Assembly (NCBI GenBank): GCA_025359565.1
Contig: JANYFY010000004.1
Span: forward strand, 1-51,234
Direction of reading: 5' to 3'
DNA: 51,234 nt
Source: Gammaproteobacteria bacterium
GTDB lineage: Bacteria; Pseudomonadota; Gammaproteobacteria; Steroidobacterales; Steroidobacteraceae
Of the stretch, positions 1 through 8,925 are shown one piece after another. The notes beneath the pieces were generated by a model. That model saw nothing but the letters and a program-made list of their open reading frames with translations, was not told the origin of the DNA and searched no databases. Made by a program: the position numbers and the translations under genes. Numbering within the stretch: the first letter of the stretch is position 1; the number at the start of each line of letters is the position of its first letter.

Positions 1-148
1 ACCTGACACGCTTCATTCGCCAGCGGTGGAATAACTTCGCACCGATACCCTCACCCTCGCAGAATGCCGCCTCGCTCAATCCGCTCTGCGCAAACCGCGC
101 AACCATCGCCCGCCAGGCCTCAGCACTTCGTCGCTCCGTCCTCTGCAT
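1..148 (-). CDS. tnpA: IS66-family accessory protein TnpA, 5' part (runs off the window)
   Basis: Reading the minus strand from the ATG at 148 gives an open frame of 49 codons that continues past position 1. It reads MQRTERRSAEAW, then a Q-S-G-L-S-E-A-A-F-C stretch, then a FHRWR segment. This is the helix-turn-helix pattern of the small accessory protein TnpA (OrfA) of IS66 elements, which normally precedes tnpB and tnpC. A GGAGAG ribosome site lies just upstream. The frame is too short to appear as a full ORF. The element therefore extends leftwards out of the window. Its right end should lie between 149 and about 235, close to where the neighbouring desaturase pseudogene loses homology, but I could not identify the terminal inverted repeat. 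The IS66 assignment rests on remembered family patterns, not a database hit. Confidence 0.72.
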   Translation of the reverse strand, partial: MQRTERRSAEAWRAMVARFAQSGLSEAAFCEGEGIGAKLFHRWRMKRVR

Positions 149-198
149 CGATTCTCTCCAGTGATTTGAACTGGAGCCACCTTGCCCCTTGCTCCCAA

Positions 199-884
199 TC
201 ACGAGAAGGACGTCGCCGAGTTACCGGTTACCCGATACGTGCCAAACAGACGGTCCCACAGCGGAATGTCGCTAAAGTTGTACTGATGAACATTGAATTG
301 GTGATGGATCGAACGTAGCTCTGGCGTCTGAATGAGAAATCTAAGCCACGAAGGGGGCTTTACGTTGGCGTGATAAAAATTCTCTCCAGTACCGGCAAAG
401 AAGTTGTGCCAAAAGGCGCCCAATAGAGAACAGCCCTTGAGCGGATACAGGATGACTGCGCTCAGAATGGCATCGCAAAGGATTTCGACGGGATGTTTGT
501 AGAACGACGTCAACACCTCAATACGCGACGGTGAATGGTGAATCTGGTGGAAAGCGAGCCACCAGCCCTTGGCATGCCTTAGCCGGTGCCATCATTAAAC
601 ACGAACGTACCCACAAACCAGCCTGCGAACCCCTCCAGCAGCGGAGAGTCCCAACGCGACAAGTGAAACAGCGACAAATCACCGAAGATCTAATCCATAG
701 TCTTGCCGTAATGAGCGTGATGGCCAATTGGACGAGAGTGATGAGGATGGCGCGGGCCATACCAGCCTTTGGATTGCGGCAGCTGACGGCCGGAGCGCAC
801 GCGCTCCATGACAAAGAATATAGCTGTCGATGCACCCATGAGAAGGGTCGGCAGACTGATCGAATTGATTTTTTGCAGGATCAT
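199..884 (-). pseudogene. Sterol desaturase / fatty acid hydroxylase family protein, frame-disrupted and 3'-truncated
   Basis: Homology to the membrane di-iron sterol desaturase family is spread over three minus-strand frames. The start is MILQKINS at 884. The frame then breaks near 770 (KGWY continuing as ARAILITLVQ) and again before GKTMD. An in-frame TAG follows GKTMD near 693, then comes DLSLFHLSRWDSPLLEGF, and a further one-base shift occurs near 600. The last frame encodes the histidine boxes HRLRH (about 585), HQIHH (about 545) and the terminal HH of RSIHHQ. The protein normally extends beyond the LFGTYR motif, but here it stops about ten residues later, close to the IS66 sequence. Multiple independent lesions make a real decayed gene more likely than a single sequencing error. 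An intact copy would be an integral ER/inner-membrane-type hydroxylase; this copy is not expected to work. Confidence 0.78.
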
Positions 885-1032
885 TACGTTAGCGCTTCCC
901 TGTAAGTGAATTGTTTTCCGTGTGGTGAGCCTGCAGGACAGCCGTGAATGCGACAAGTGCATAGTGCGTGAGTGACACCTGACAAACCATCGAGTATCAT
1001 TTTCTTATACTCTTCACTCACATGGGGTCTTC

Positions 1033-1791
1033 ATGTCCGCCACATCGACTCTGCTGCAAGGTATCAAAGCGGCCCTGCGTTCCCGCAAGCTGACTTACCG
1101 GGAGTTGGCCAGGCGGATTGGAATTAGCGAAGCCACGGTCAAGCGAGATATGAGTCGAGGCAATTTCTCGCTGCGTCGGCTCGACCAGATCTGTTCCGGG
1201 ATCGGCCTCACATTGAATGACTTGATGCAGCCACCCGAGGACCTGGCTCTCGTGACACAGCTGAGTGAAGCGCAGGAAATCGCGCTTGCCAATCAACCGA
1301 AGATTCTTGTCGTCACCTACCTGATCGTCAATGACTGGAAATTCCAAGAAATCGTCTCTGCGTTTCAGATGGACGACAATGAGCTGATCGATATTTTGCT
1401 TCGGCTCGACCGCCTGAAAATCATTGAATACCGACCACCCCACCGGGTTAAGAAGCTCACTTCCAGAAACTTTGCATGGCGCACCGACGGTCCTGTTCAC
1501 AGGTTCTTTGTAACTCGCTTTGTTCCTGAGTACTTCCAGTCTGCGTTTGGAGCCCATGGGGACGCGTTCCGCTTTGTCGGCGGCACGCTTTCACCGGACT
1601 CACTGGCGCGATTTGCCATTTCCCTCGAACGACTCGCCTCAGAATTCGAATCGCTCGCACGCCATGATGCTCGACTCCCGCTCGAACGCCGAAACGGATG
1701 CAGCGCCATATTGGCCGTCCGGTCATGGGAGTTTTCGGAATTCACTCGTCTTCGTCGAAGGAGCGCTTCCCGAGACTCGCGGACGCGATAG
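1033..1791 (+). CDS. XRE-type helix-turn-helix transcriptional regulator
   Basis: The 252-residue protein has an N-terminal Cro/CI-like helix-turn-helix at about residues 20-65: YRELARRIGISEATVKRDMS followed by FSLRRLDQICSGIGLTLNDL, the usual two-half pattern. The rest (about 75-252) is not a domain I recognise. It has a second alpha-helical block (about 95-135, with FQMDDNELIDILLRL) that resembles a winged-helix dimer or effector segment. The gene is divergent from the broken desaturase with a 148-base gap, so it may once have controlled that gene. The start at 1033 follows GGGGTC. It lies inside the accessory region and may belong to the integrated element. Function beyond DNA binding is unknown. 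Confidence 0.75.
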   Translation: MSATSTLLQGIKAALRSRKLTYRELARRIGISEATVKRDMSRGNFSLRRLDQICSGIGLTLNDLMQPPEDLALVTQLSEAQEIALANQPKILVVTYLIVNDWKFQEIVSAFQMDDNELIDILLRLDRLKIIEYRPPHRVKKLTSRNFAWRTDGPVHRFFVTRFVPEYFQSAFGAHGDAFRFVGGTLSPDSLARFAISLERLASEFESLARHDARLPLERRNGCSAILAVRSWEFSEFTRLRRRSASRDSRTR

Positions 1792-2040
1792 GCGGAGGCC
1801 GATTGTTTCGTTCATGACCATACATAGGCCCAGCGGCCCCACGCACCCACTTTTCCAGGTCATGGAGCGCAACCCAAACTTCGCCGTGACGGCCCTGAGG
1901 ATGATTTCGCGCTGTAAATGCCAGCGGGCGACTTCCGGCCATCATGAGACACTCGCACGAGTGGAGTCCACGGAGTAAAGCCGCTGCTCGCAAGCTTATG
2001 TACACTGAGCAGCCCACACCCGAGTTGTTCCGCTCCAAGC

Positions 2041-2907
2041 ATGTTCAGCCGCCGAAATTTTCTTGTCGTTGCCACGCTCTCTCTGCCATGTGTTCTCCAA
2101 GCCGGATCGAGGCGTTTCGGCAAATTGCCCGCGGCCTTCGCACAGCTTGAGGAGACCAACGGAGGCCGGCTCGGAGTTGCTGTGCTCGACACTGCCACCG
2201 GCGAGCGCTCAGGCTACCGTGCGGATGAGCGGTTCCCCATGTGCAGCACGTTCAAATTCCTACTCGCTTCCGCGGTCCTGCAGCACGTGGACGGCCATCG
2301 AGAGACTCTGGACCGCGCCGTCGCGATTCCTTCGAGGCCGTTGCTGTTCAATTCTCCGCTGACTGAATTGCACGCCGGGGGTACGATGACTGTCGCGGCT
2401 CTTTGTCAGGCCACTCTGACCAGAAGCGATAACACGGCAGCTAATCTTTTGCTGGAAACGATCGGCGGACCGTCAGGCATCACAAGCTTCTCCCGCTCCC
2501 TTGGGGATACCGTGACGCGTCTCGACCGAACTGAGACGTCTCTGAATGAATCACTCGCCGGGGATCAGCGGGATTCCACTTCTCCCTCGGCTATGGCCGG
2601 CGATCTGAAATCCGTGCTTCTGGGAAACGTGCTCTCGCAGCGTTCGCGAGACAAACTGGCGCTTTGGATGGAAGCGAGCCTCACCGGCCTTGAACGCCTA
2701 CGGGCCAAACTGCCCGCGAACTGGCGCGTAGCCGACAAGACAGGCGCGAATGGCGAGCATACGAGCAACGACATCGCCGTCATCTGGCCAGCCAGCAAGC
2801 CGCCCATTATCGTCGCGGCCTACATCACCCAGTGCACCGGGCCTGAGAGCAAGCGTGCAGCTATGCTCGCGGAGATCGGCCAACTGGTGAGGGAGTCCCT
2901 AGGTTAA
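2041..2907 (+). CDS. bla: Class A beta-lactamase with Tat-type signal
   Basis: The 288-residue protein carries every catalytic motif of class A serine beta-lactamases: S69-T-F-K72 (Ambler 70-73), S129-D-N131 (SDN loop), E165-T-S-L-N169 (omega loop with the general base Glu) and K233-T-G235. The N terminus MFSRRNFLVV is a twin-arginine (S-R-R-x-F-L) signal followed by a hydrophobic segment, so export would be folded, via Tat, to the periplasm. A Cys precedes the active Ser (MCSTFK), as in CTX-M and several carbapenemases, but the partner Cys after KTG (KTGANG) is absent, so no carbapenemase-type disulfide is expected. Reaction: hydrolysis of the beta-lactam ring. It sits in the accessory region between an XRE regulator and a tRNA-Arg duplicate. 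Substrate range cannot be read from sequence. No LysR-type ampR-like regulator adjoins it. Confidence 0.93.
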   Translation: MFSRRNFLVVATLSLPCVLQAGSRRFGKLPAAFAQLEETNGGRLGVAVLDTATGERSGYRADERFPMCSTFKFLLASAVLQHVDGHRETLDRAVAIPSRPLLFNSPLTELHAGGTMTVAALCQATLTRSDNTAANLLLETIGGPSGITSFSRSLGDTVTRLDRTETSLNESLAGDQRDSTSPSAMAGDLKSVLLGNVLSQRSRDKLALWMEASLTGLERLRAKLPANWRVADKTGANGEHTSNDIAVIWPASKPPIIVAAYITQCTGPESKRAAMLAEIGQLVRESLG

Positions 2908-3590
2908 AACGGCAAATGGAGATTCCCGAAGCAGTCACTCACTACCGGGCTGCACGGGCACAAATTGGGCATTTCATGTCAGATCGAGTCCGGGCTAATA
3001 CGGATTAAACGACGCGGGTAAACGCCGACGACAACGGAACCGCTTTATTCCACCCTCGATCACGGCTTCACGGTCACCCTACCCCGCTGCCCACCTGCGT
3101 CAGGAAAAGTTCAACAAGTCGCGAATCATCACTTCGAGCGTGCGTAGGGGATGGGCGGGCTTGCCTCTCATCTCATCGTACCACGCCGTTCTCGCCGTCC
3201 GCGCCGGCACAGGATCCCATTGCTCGTGATTTCACTCAAATATCAACCGAGAGCCCCGAGATCCGACGGCTCACGGTAGGCTACGGAACACGCAGGGTCA
3301 ACGGGCCGGACGGGCACTCGATGTCCGCTCTGATGTTGCGCCTGCAGGGCGCCTGGCTTGAGCGCGCAGGCTTTCTCGTTGGCCGCATAGTGAAGGTGCA
3401 TGTCAGCTTCGGGCGACGCTTGAAGCGAGACCGGATCGACTGACTCCGGCAGATCAGAAGCCGGCGGTGCTTCGGCGCCGTCGGCCTCGAGGCGCGGCGA
3501 ATGGATGTCAGGCAGCAATCACCTACACAGATCCTGCACAGGCGATTTTCATCGATTTTTTTACTTAATTTTCAATGACTTGGATGTGGG
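2908..3590. other. Mostly non-coding accessory stretch before the tRNA-Arg duplicate
   Basis: Apart from the SymE-like remnant described separately, this stretch shows no gene I can support. The open frames present lack recognisable motifs and mostly lack sensible starts. It looks like decayed DNA at the inner end of the accessory region. No integrase is visible here, so any integrase of the element must lie outside the window or be lost. Confidence 0.5.
3243..3443 (+). pseudogene. SymE-like (SpoVT/AbrB-fold type I toxin) remnant without a start codon
   Basis: The frame ending with the TGA at 3441-3443 encodes IRRLTVGYGTRR, then LMLRLQGAWLERAGF, then VGRIVKVHVSFGR. That order (R-x-LTVGY, then L-x-L-x-G-x-WL-x-x-AGF, then G-x-x-V-x-V-x-V) is the SymE toxin family pattern. 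The frame stays open up to a TAA at 3006, but no in-frame ATG or convincing GTG start with a ribosome site was found. The C terminus beyond FGR departs from the family, as after a frameshift. I infer a decayed toxin gene. In intact systems SymE is an SOS-induced toxin repressed by the antisense RNA SymR. Confidence 0.5.
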
Positions 3591-3609
3591 TGGTGCGCCC
3601 GGAGAGATT
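3591..3609. repeat. 19-bp direct repeat of the tRNA-Arg 3' end, candidate attachment site (outer copy)
   Basis: Positions 3591-3609 read TGGTGCGCCCGGAGAGATT and match 3779-3797 exactly. The repeated unit is the terminal 19 bases of the tRNA-Arg gene (minus strand), beginning at its encoded CCA. The flanking bases differ on both sides. Duplication of a tRNA 3' end at a distance of 188 bases, with accessory genes on the far side, is the classical footprint of site-specific integration. Whether this copy is the attR of the 1-3.6 kb segment or the remnant of a previous small element is not resolved. Confidence 0.72.
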
Positions 3610-3617
3610 ATTCGCGC

Positions 3618-3643
3618 TGCGCGCTCACCCTGCGCGCTCACCC
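3618..3643. repeat. 13-bp perfect tandem repeat, two copies
   Basis: TGCGCGCTCACCC occurs twice back to back (3618-3630, 3631-3643) and is followed by a partly matching third unit. It lies between the two tRNA-Arg 3'-end copies. Such short direct repeats can bind an integrase or excisionase, but no function is shown. Confidence 0.4.
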
Positions 3644-3778
3644 TGCGGGTCGCCCTAAAGGGCGATCGCCATCGTCGCTACACTCCGCTGTCGTCGAACT
3701 CACTGGTCTTCTGTCGGGAGTTCGCATTTAAACGACAAATGGGAAATAACTACTGGCGGTTTTTAGCCCCACAAAAAT

Positions 3779-3855
3779 TGGTGCGCCCGGAGAGATTCGA
3801 ACTCCCGACCTCCTGGTTCGTAGCCAGGCATTCTATCCAACTGAACTACGGGCGC
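3779..3855 (-). tRNA. tRNA-Arg (anticodon ACG)
   Basis: The minus strand folds as a cloverleaf. The acceptor stem is GCGCCCG/CGGGCGC, the D arm is GTTC...GAAT, and the anticodon stem CCTGG/CCAGG holds the loop CTACGAA (anticodon ACG, read as ICG). The T arm is GGGAG TTCGAAT CTCTC, the discriminator is A, and CCA is encoded. It lies downstream of tRNA-Ser with a 68-base gap, the gammaproteobacterial csrA-serV-argV order. Its last 19 bases are duplicated at 3591-3609. A second copy at 3779-3797 is the inner candidate attachment site. Confidence 0.97.
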
Positions 3856-3923
3856 CTCGTGACTTGCCGACCTATTACCATCCTTGGCTTTTTCCCCCCA
3901 CCGCCTAGCTCCTTCATACCGTA

Positions 3924-4013
3924 TGGCGGAGAGGGAGGGATTCGAACCCTCGATACCGGTTAAGATATACGCCCTTAGCAGGGGCGCGCCTTCGACCACT
4001 CGGCCACCTCTCC
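3924..4013 (-). tRNA. tRNA-Ser (anticodon GCT)
   Basis: The minus-strand sequence has the long variable arm of a class II tRNA. The acceptor stem is GGAGAGG/CCTCTCC with discriminator G and an encoded CCA. The anticodon loop CTGCTAA gives GCT (serine AGC/AGU codons). The T arm contains GGTTCGAATC. It follows csrA and precedes tRNA-Arg(ACG), and is probably co-transcribed with it. Confidence 0.97.
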
Positions 4014-4105
4014 AGCTTAAGGACTAGGCCCTTTTGCGGAGCCGCGCATGATACCCGCCTGGACCTACTTCGGTAAAGCTCAAGTAACCGGCGTTAAGCG
4101 ATGTC

Positions 4106-4318
4106 TCAGTTATCCTCACGCTCAGCAATGTCAGAAACTGAGTCTTGGCCTTCTCCTTGGCGCTTAATACGATCGAATATCTCCTCACGATGAACCGCAA
4201 CATCTTTAGGGGCATTAACGCCGATCCGTACCTGATTACCCTTCACCCCTAGAACAGTCACCGTGACCTCACTGCCAACCATCAGGGTTTCGCCTACTCG
4301 ACGGGTCAAAATCAACAT
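4106..4318 (-). CDS. csrA: Carbon storage regulator CsrA
   Basis: The 70-residue protein begins [15 protein letters not shown] and continues [29 protein letters not shown], the complete CsrA/RsmA core. CsrA is a homodimeric RNA-binding protein that recognises GGA in 5' leaders and controls translation and stability of carbon-metabolism, motility and biofilm mRNAs. Arg44-type and Leu4-type RNA contacts (LILTRR, HREEIF) are conserved. The C-terminal tail (after residue 60) is variable and acidic, as usual. The ATG at 4318 was chosen over upstream ATGs because AGGAG lies about ten bases before it and the homology starts exactly there. It sits between alaS and tRNA-Ser, its typical location, with its own 205-base leader. 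Confidence 0.96.
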   Translation of the reverse strand: MLILTRRVGETLMVGSEVTVTVLGVKGNQVRIGVNAPKDVAVHREEIFDRIKRQGEGQDSVSDIAEREDN

Positions 4319-4523
4319 TACGGCAGACTCCTGGCTGATCAGAGGTAACGAGCCAACACGAGCTAAACGCTGCATGGCAGCGTATGGGTGCAACGGAGAG
4401 GGTTGCACCCACTGCGCAACACGAAGGCACTCAAATGAAAGCTGGAGCTCAATTATACAACGAAAGTCACCAAAATAGCCAGTTTTCAGCGACAAGACCA
4501 GCCCAATCGAAAGAATCGACTGT

Positions 4524-7268
4524 TTAACGGGTCAACAAAGTCCTGACTAACGACTCGACATTCGCAAGCGCCGCCTCCAGATGCTCAGGCCGCGTACCCC
4601 CCGCCTGCGCAAAATCGGGTCGACCACCGCCACGGCCACCCACCTGTTCCGCGACAGCCGCCACCAAATCCCCAGCCTTCACGCGCTTCAGCAAATCAGG
4701 CGACACGCCGGCAACCAGCACCACCTTACCTTCTTGAACACTTCCCAGCACAACTACACAAGAACCCAACTTACCCTTAAATTGATCCAACGCAGTTCGC
4801 AACGACTTTGCGTCGGCATCGTCGATTTGCACGGCCAACACTTTAACGCCGCTCACGTCTTTTGCCTGAGCCGACAAATCCCCCCCCTGACCGCTAGCAA
4901 GCTTAGACTTTAAGCCTTGGATTTCCTTCTCGAGTCGCCGCGAACGCTCCACCAGTTCGCGCACTTTTTCATCAACCTCATCACGCCCAACCCGCAACGC
5001 ACCCGCCACATCCCGCAATTGCCGATCAGTACGCACCACCCAGTCGTAGGCAGCCGCGCCCGTTAAAGCCTCAACCCGACGCACACCCGCCGCCACACCG
5101 GTTTCACCGATAATTTTGAATAACCCGATATCACCTGACCGATCGACATGCGTCCCACCACAGAGTTCCAACGAGAAATCACCCATCGACAGCACGCGCA
5201 CATCGCTCGCATATTTCTCACCAAATAAAGACATCGCTCCAGCCGCCACCGCATCATCCAGCGGCATCAAACGAGTCTCCGTTTTAGCATTCGCACGAAT
5301 CGCCACATTCACCCACGCCTCTACCGCGTGCAACTCAGCCGGCGTAATCGCCTGATGATGCGAAAAATCAAACCGCAGTCTCTCGGCTGCAACTAGTGAC
5401 CCTTTCTGTTGCACATGAGTCCCCAGCACCTCACGCAAAGCGGCGTGCAATAAATGCGTGGCAGAATGATTAAGCGCAGTCGCACGACGATGCGTCGCAT
5501 CGACTTCAGCGACCATCGAGTCGCCTACCGCCACCACCCCGCTTTCCAAAACACCCACATGTCCAAACGAGGCGCCAATCTTTTGGGTATCCCGCACCAC
5601 GAAACGCACCGGGTTGCCCTGTGCCGCAGCCTTCGGTGCAGCAGCCTGCGGTGCCGCAGGTACCGTCACGCCACTAAGGGCTCCGCCAGTGCCTCCGCTA
5701 AGTACTCCGCTATCGCCCACTTGACCGCCGCCCTCGGCGTAAAATGGTGTGCGCTCTAAAACTATTTGGCCCTCCTCCCCCGCCCGCAACGACTTCACTA
5801 ACGCACCCTTCACAATCAGTGCGGTCACAGTTCCGGTATCGGATAATTTCTCATAGCCTGAAAATTCCGTCTGGCCCGCGAGTTTAAGCGTATCGCGTAA
5901 GTCAACTCCGAATTTACTCGCTGATCGGGCTCGCACTCGCTGCATGTCCATCGCCGCGTCAAATCCCGCCTGATCGATCGAATATCCACGTTCACGCGCC
6001 ACATCGGCGGTCAAGTCGAGAGGAAAACCGTAAGTATCATAAAGGCGAAAAGCCGTCTCACCCGAGATCACCATGGGCGAAGCACCACCCGCTCGGGCCA
6101 CACCACCCGGGTGGTGAAGCCTCGCGAACTCGGCCTCCAGCAATACCATTCCCGACGCTAGGGTTTCGGCGAAGCGACTTTCTTCTTGCGCGAGGACTTG
6201 GACTGCTCGAGCCTCACCCGCAATCAGCTCTGTAAAGTAGCCGCCCATTTCTCGCACCACGGACGCCACCAATTTATGAAAGAACGGATGGGTCTGCCCT
6301 AATTTATAACCGTGACGAATTGCCCGGCGGATAATACGACGCAGCACATAGCCACGACCTTCATTCGACGGCACCACGCCATCCACAATCAAAAATGTAC
6401 AGGCACGAATGTGATCAGCAATCACCCGCAAACTCGATGACCCCAGATCGTTACAATTCGTCGCCTCCGCCGCGGCAGCGATCAATACCTTAAATAAATC
6501 AATATCGTAATTACTTTGAACACCCTGCATGACCGCCGCGATACGCTCCAACCCCATCCCCGTATCCACCGAAGGCTTGGGTAGGGGCGTCATCACACCG
6601 CCCACCGCGCGCTCGTATTGCATGAACACCAAGTTCCAAATCTCCACATAACGATCACCGTCTTCATCGGGCGAGCCCGGCGGCCCCCCGGGAATCTCAG
6701 CTCCGTGATCATAAAAAATCTCCGTACACGGGCCACAGGGTCCGGTCTCTCCCATCGCCCAGAAATTGGATTTCTCACCCAACCGCGTACACCGGGTCGG
6801 ATCGATACCAATTTCCTCAGTCCACACCCGCGCCGCCTCATCATCTTCGTTAAAAACCGTGACCCACAGACGCTCTTTTGGAATCCCCAAAGTGCCGGTA
6901 ATAAAATTCCATGCAAAATGAATCGCTTCCCGCTTGAAATATGCACCGAAACTAAAATTACCCAGCATCTCGAAAAAAGTATGATGTCGCGCGGTGTAAC
7001 CCACATTTTCAAGATCGTTATGCTTGCCCCCCGCGCGCACGCAACGCTGCGAACTCGCCGCACGCGAATAATCACGCACCTCTTTGCCGAGGAAAAGATC
7101 TTTGAACTGCACCATGCCAGCGTTGGTAAATAAAAGCGTCGGGTCATTACCCGGAACCAACGAGCTCGACGGCACTACCGTATGGCCGTTCTTGCGAAAA
7201 AACTCCAGGAAACTTGCGCGAATTTCTGCGCTAGTCATCATTCGCATTTTAACGTCGCGCTTATTCAT
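4524..7268 (-). CDS. alaS: Alanyl-tRNA synthetase
   Basis: AlaRS charges tRNA-Ala with alanine and edits Ser/Gly mischarging. The 914-residue protein shows the class II catalytic domain ([11 protein letters not shown], residues about 48-58; [12 protein letters not shown]), the tRNA-recognition domain, the editing domain with HSATHLLH and CGGTHV zinc-binding motifs, and the C-Ala oligomerisation domain with a coiled coil. It is about 40 residues longer than the usual 876, chiefly because of a Gly/Ala/Pro-rich insertion (nucleotides about 5618-5708) before the editing domain. The start ATG at 7268 overlaps the recX stop (ATGA), so translation is coupled. A second ATG pair ([10 protein letters not shown]) a few codons in is an alternative start. 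The operon is recA-recX-alaS. Confidence 0.97.
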   Translation of the reverse strand: MNKRDVKMRMMTSAEIRASFLEFFRKNGHTVVPSSSLVPGNDPTLLFTNAGMVQFKDLFLGKEVRDYSRAASSQRCVRAGGKHNDLENVGYTARHHTFFEMLGNFSFGAYFKREAIHFAWNFITGTLGIPKERLWVTVFNEDDEAARVWTEEIGIDPTRCTRLGEKSNFWAMGETGPCGPCTEIFYDHGAEIPGGPPGSPDEDGDRYVEIWNLVFMQYERAVGGVMTPLPKPSVDTGMGLERIAAVMQGVQSNYDIDLFKVLIAAAAEATNCNDLGSSSLRVIADHIRACTFLIVDGVVPSNEGRGYVLRRIIRRAIRHGYKLGQTHPFFHKLVASVVREMGGYFTELIAGEARAVQVLAQEESRFAETLASGMVLLEAEFARLHHPGGVARAGGASPMVISGETAFRLYDTYGFPLDLTADVARERGYSIDQAGFDAAMDMQRVRARSASKFGVDLRDTLKLAGQTEFSGYEKLSDTGTVTALIVKGALVKSLRAGEEGQIVLERTPFYAEGGGQVGDSGVLSGGTGGALSGVTVPAAPQAAAPKAAAQGNPVRFVVRDTQKIGASFGHVGVLESGVVAVGDSMVAEVDATHRRATALNHSATHLLHAALREVLGTHVQQKGSLVAAERLRFDFSHHQAITPAELHAVEAWVNVAIRANAKTETRLMPLDDAVAAGAMSLFGEKYASDVRVLSMGDFSLELCGGTHVDRSGDIGLFKIIGETGVAAGVRRVEALTGAAAYDWVVRTDRQLRDVAGALRVGRDEVDEKVRELVERSRRLEKEIQGLKSKLASGQGGDLSAQAKDVSGVKVLAVQIDDADAKSLRTALDQFKGKLGSCVVVLGSVQEGKVVLVAGVSPDLLKRVKAGDLVAAVAEQVGGRGGGRPDFAQAGGTRPEHLEAALANVESLVRTLLTR
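5618..5708 (-). repeat. Low-complexity in-frame insertion in alaS
   Basis: After GGGQVGDSG the protein runs through GGTGGALSG and then through [17 protein letters not shown] before returning to conserved FVVRDTQK sequence. The DNA has degenerate GCA/GCC/CCG repeats of 15-18 bases. Canonical AlaRS proteins have a short loop here. Confidence 0.5.
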
Positions 7269-7774
7269 TCGTCCCCATCTGATCTTTCTGCCGTGTCAAA
7301 ATCCAATTCCGTGTCAATACCTAGCCCAATCCGTATTTGCGCGCCCGTATACCCCCGGTAACTCAAGAAACGCGCTTGCCGCTGCCGATCAGCGTACTGG
7401 GTCGAAGGCTGCGCGCCAAATTTTTTTAAATTGGCCGCTCGGAGGTGCACGAGCCAATCAGGATAGGCCTGCAAAGCGGCTTCCACTTCAACCCCCTGCA
7501 GCCCTAATTTTTTTAAGTCGGCACGAACTCGCAACGGTCCCTGCCCACGCGCCGCATGATACGCCACGAAACTTTGCACGTAGCGACGATCATCCACCAG
7601 CTTCTCAACGACCAGTCGCTCAAGGACTAGGTCTACGAGCGCTGCGTCGTAACCTTTTTTTATTAATTTACGCCGCAAATCTCCGGAAGCATGATCACGC
7701 CTCGCCAACGCGTCCAGCGCCGCCACCCGGGCAGCGCGTGCATCCAGCGGCCTAATGTCAGCCGACGGCCTCAA
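7265..7774 (-). CDS. recX: Regulatory protein RecX
   Basis: The 169-residue protein belongs to the RecX family, which binds the RecA filament and modulates recombinase and coprotease activity. Its three RecX helical repeats contain [20 protein letters not shown], then [21 protein letters not shown], and a C-terminal [16 protein letters not shown]. It starts three bases after the recA stop codon and its own stop overlaps the alaS ATG. It is therefore the middle gene of a coupled recA-recX-alaS operon. The length is normal for gammaproteobacterial RecX. No oddities are visible. Confidence 0.93.
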   Translation of the reverse strand: MRPSADIRPLDARAARVAALDALARRDHASGDLRRKLIKKGYDAALVDLVLERLVVEKLVDDRRYVQSFVAYHAARGQGPLRVRADLKKLGLQGVEVEAALQAYPDWLVHLRAANLKKFGAQPSTQYADRQRQARFLSYRGYTGAQIRIGLGIDTELDFDTAERSDGDE

Positions 7775-7777
7775 ACC

Positions 7778-8806
7778 TTACGCTTCCTTTTCGGCTCCAC
7801 GATTCATCGTCGCCTTTTCTGGAATTAGTTTAGCGCGAACCTGCGTTTCGATGTCTTTCGCGATCTCTGGATGAGTCTGCAAGAAGGTACGAGCATTATC
7901 CTTGCCCTGGCCAATCCGTTCGCCCTTATAACTGTACCAAGATCCCGACTTCTCAACCATATTATGTAATACGCCAAGTTCGATTAATTCGCCCTCTTTA
8001 GAAATTCCCGTGCCGTACATGATTTCAAACTCAGCTTCCCGAAACGGTGGTGCGACTTTATTTTTAACCACCTTCACCCGAGTCATTGAGCCCACTACTT
8101 CTTCGCCACTTTTAATGGCACCGATACGCCGAATATCCAAACGCACCGTGGAATAAAATTTCAGCGCGTTACCCCCCGTGGTTGTCTCCGGGTTACCAAA
8201 CATCACACCGATTTTCATACGAATTTGATTAATGAAAATCACAATGGTATTCGATCGCTTAATATTTCCGGTGAGCTTACGCAGCGCCTGAGACATCAGA
8301 CGAGCCTGCAGGCCCATGTGAGAATCACCCATCTCACCCTCGATTTCAGCCTTCGGCGTCAGTGCCGCGACCGAATCGATGACCACCACATCGATTGCCC
8401 CCGAACGGACCAACATGTCGGTAATTTCCAGCGCTTGTTCCCCGGTATCAGGTTGCGACACCAACAGATCATTGACTTTAACGCCAAGCTTCTCGGCATA
8501 CACCGGATCAAGCGCGTGTTCCGCGTCCACAAAAGCAGCAGTTCCGCCATTCGCCTGCGCCGAGGCGATAATCGCTAGAGTCAACGTTGTTTTACCCGAC
8601 GACTCAGGACCAAATATCTCGATGACTCGACCGCGCGGAATACCCCCCACGCCCAACGCAATATCGAGACCCAACGAACCGGTCGGTATGGACTCCACTT
8701 CGTAAGTGGCGCCGGCATCGCCCAAGCGCATCACCGACCCCTTTCCAAATTGCTTTTCGATCTGACTCAACGCAGCGGCGAGCGCTTTCTTACGATTCTC
8801 ATCCAT
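7778..8806 (-). CDS. recA: Recombinase RecA
   Basis: The 342-residue ATPase forms filaments on ssDNA, performs strand exchange and stimulates LexA self-cleavage. Visible motifs are Walker A G66-P-E-S-S-G-K72-T73, Walker B-like [12 protein letters not shown], loop 2 with [22 protein letters not shown], and the helical C terminus ending shortly after [12 protein letters not shown]. The ATG at 8806 is preceded by GAGG about ten bases upstream. The leader contains a palindrome (8837-8851) but no E. coli-type LexA box. It is followed within three bases by recX. The sequence is highly conserved and complete. Confidence 0.98.
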   Translation of the reverse strand: MDENRKKALAAALSQIEKQFGKGSVMRLGDAGATYEVESIPTGSLGLDIALGVGGIPRGRVIEIFGPESSGKTTLTLAIIASAQANGGTAAFVDAEHALDPVYAEKLGVKVNDLLVSQPDTGEQALEITDMLVRSGAIDVVVIDSVAALTPKAEIEGEMGDSHMGLQARLMSQALRKLTGNIKRSNTIVIFINQIRMKIGVMFGNPETTTGGNALKFYSTVRLDIRRIGAIKSGEEVVGSMTRVKVVKNKVAPPFREAEFEIMYGTGISKEGELIELGVLHNMVEKSGSWYSYKGERIGQGKDNARTFLQTHPEIAKDIETQVRAKLIPEKATMNRGAEKEA

Positions 8807-8836
8807 TTAAAAAATCCTCAACTAAGATACAACGGT

Positions 8837-8851
8837 GCTCATTAAATGAGC
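8837..8851. promoter_or_regulatory. Palindrome in the recA leader
   Basis: GCTCATTAAATGAGC is a 6-bp inverted repeat with a 3-base centre, 31 bases upstream of the recA ATG. Upstream on the minus strand a weak TTGAGC-N18-TATGAA promoter can be drawn. The palindrome could be an operator or a short RNA hairpin. It does not match the gammaproteobacterial LexA consensus CTGT-N8-ACAG. Confidence 0.3.
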
Positions 8852-8925
8852 GCGCATTATTTCATATTCAGCGCCGAACGCTTGGCTCAAATGCAGCTAT
8901 TTCATGCAGATTTCCAAGTATTCAC

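Noticed and set aside
1742-2038. 98-codon minus-strand frame between the XRE regulator and the beta-lactamase
   Set aside because: No domain I recognise, weak start, and overlap with the end of the regulator gene; it was kept out as unsupported.
3505-3963. 152-codon plus-strand frame across the tRNA-Arg gene
   Set aside because: It reads through a tRNA gene and the attachment-site duplicate, and has no recognisable motif.
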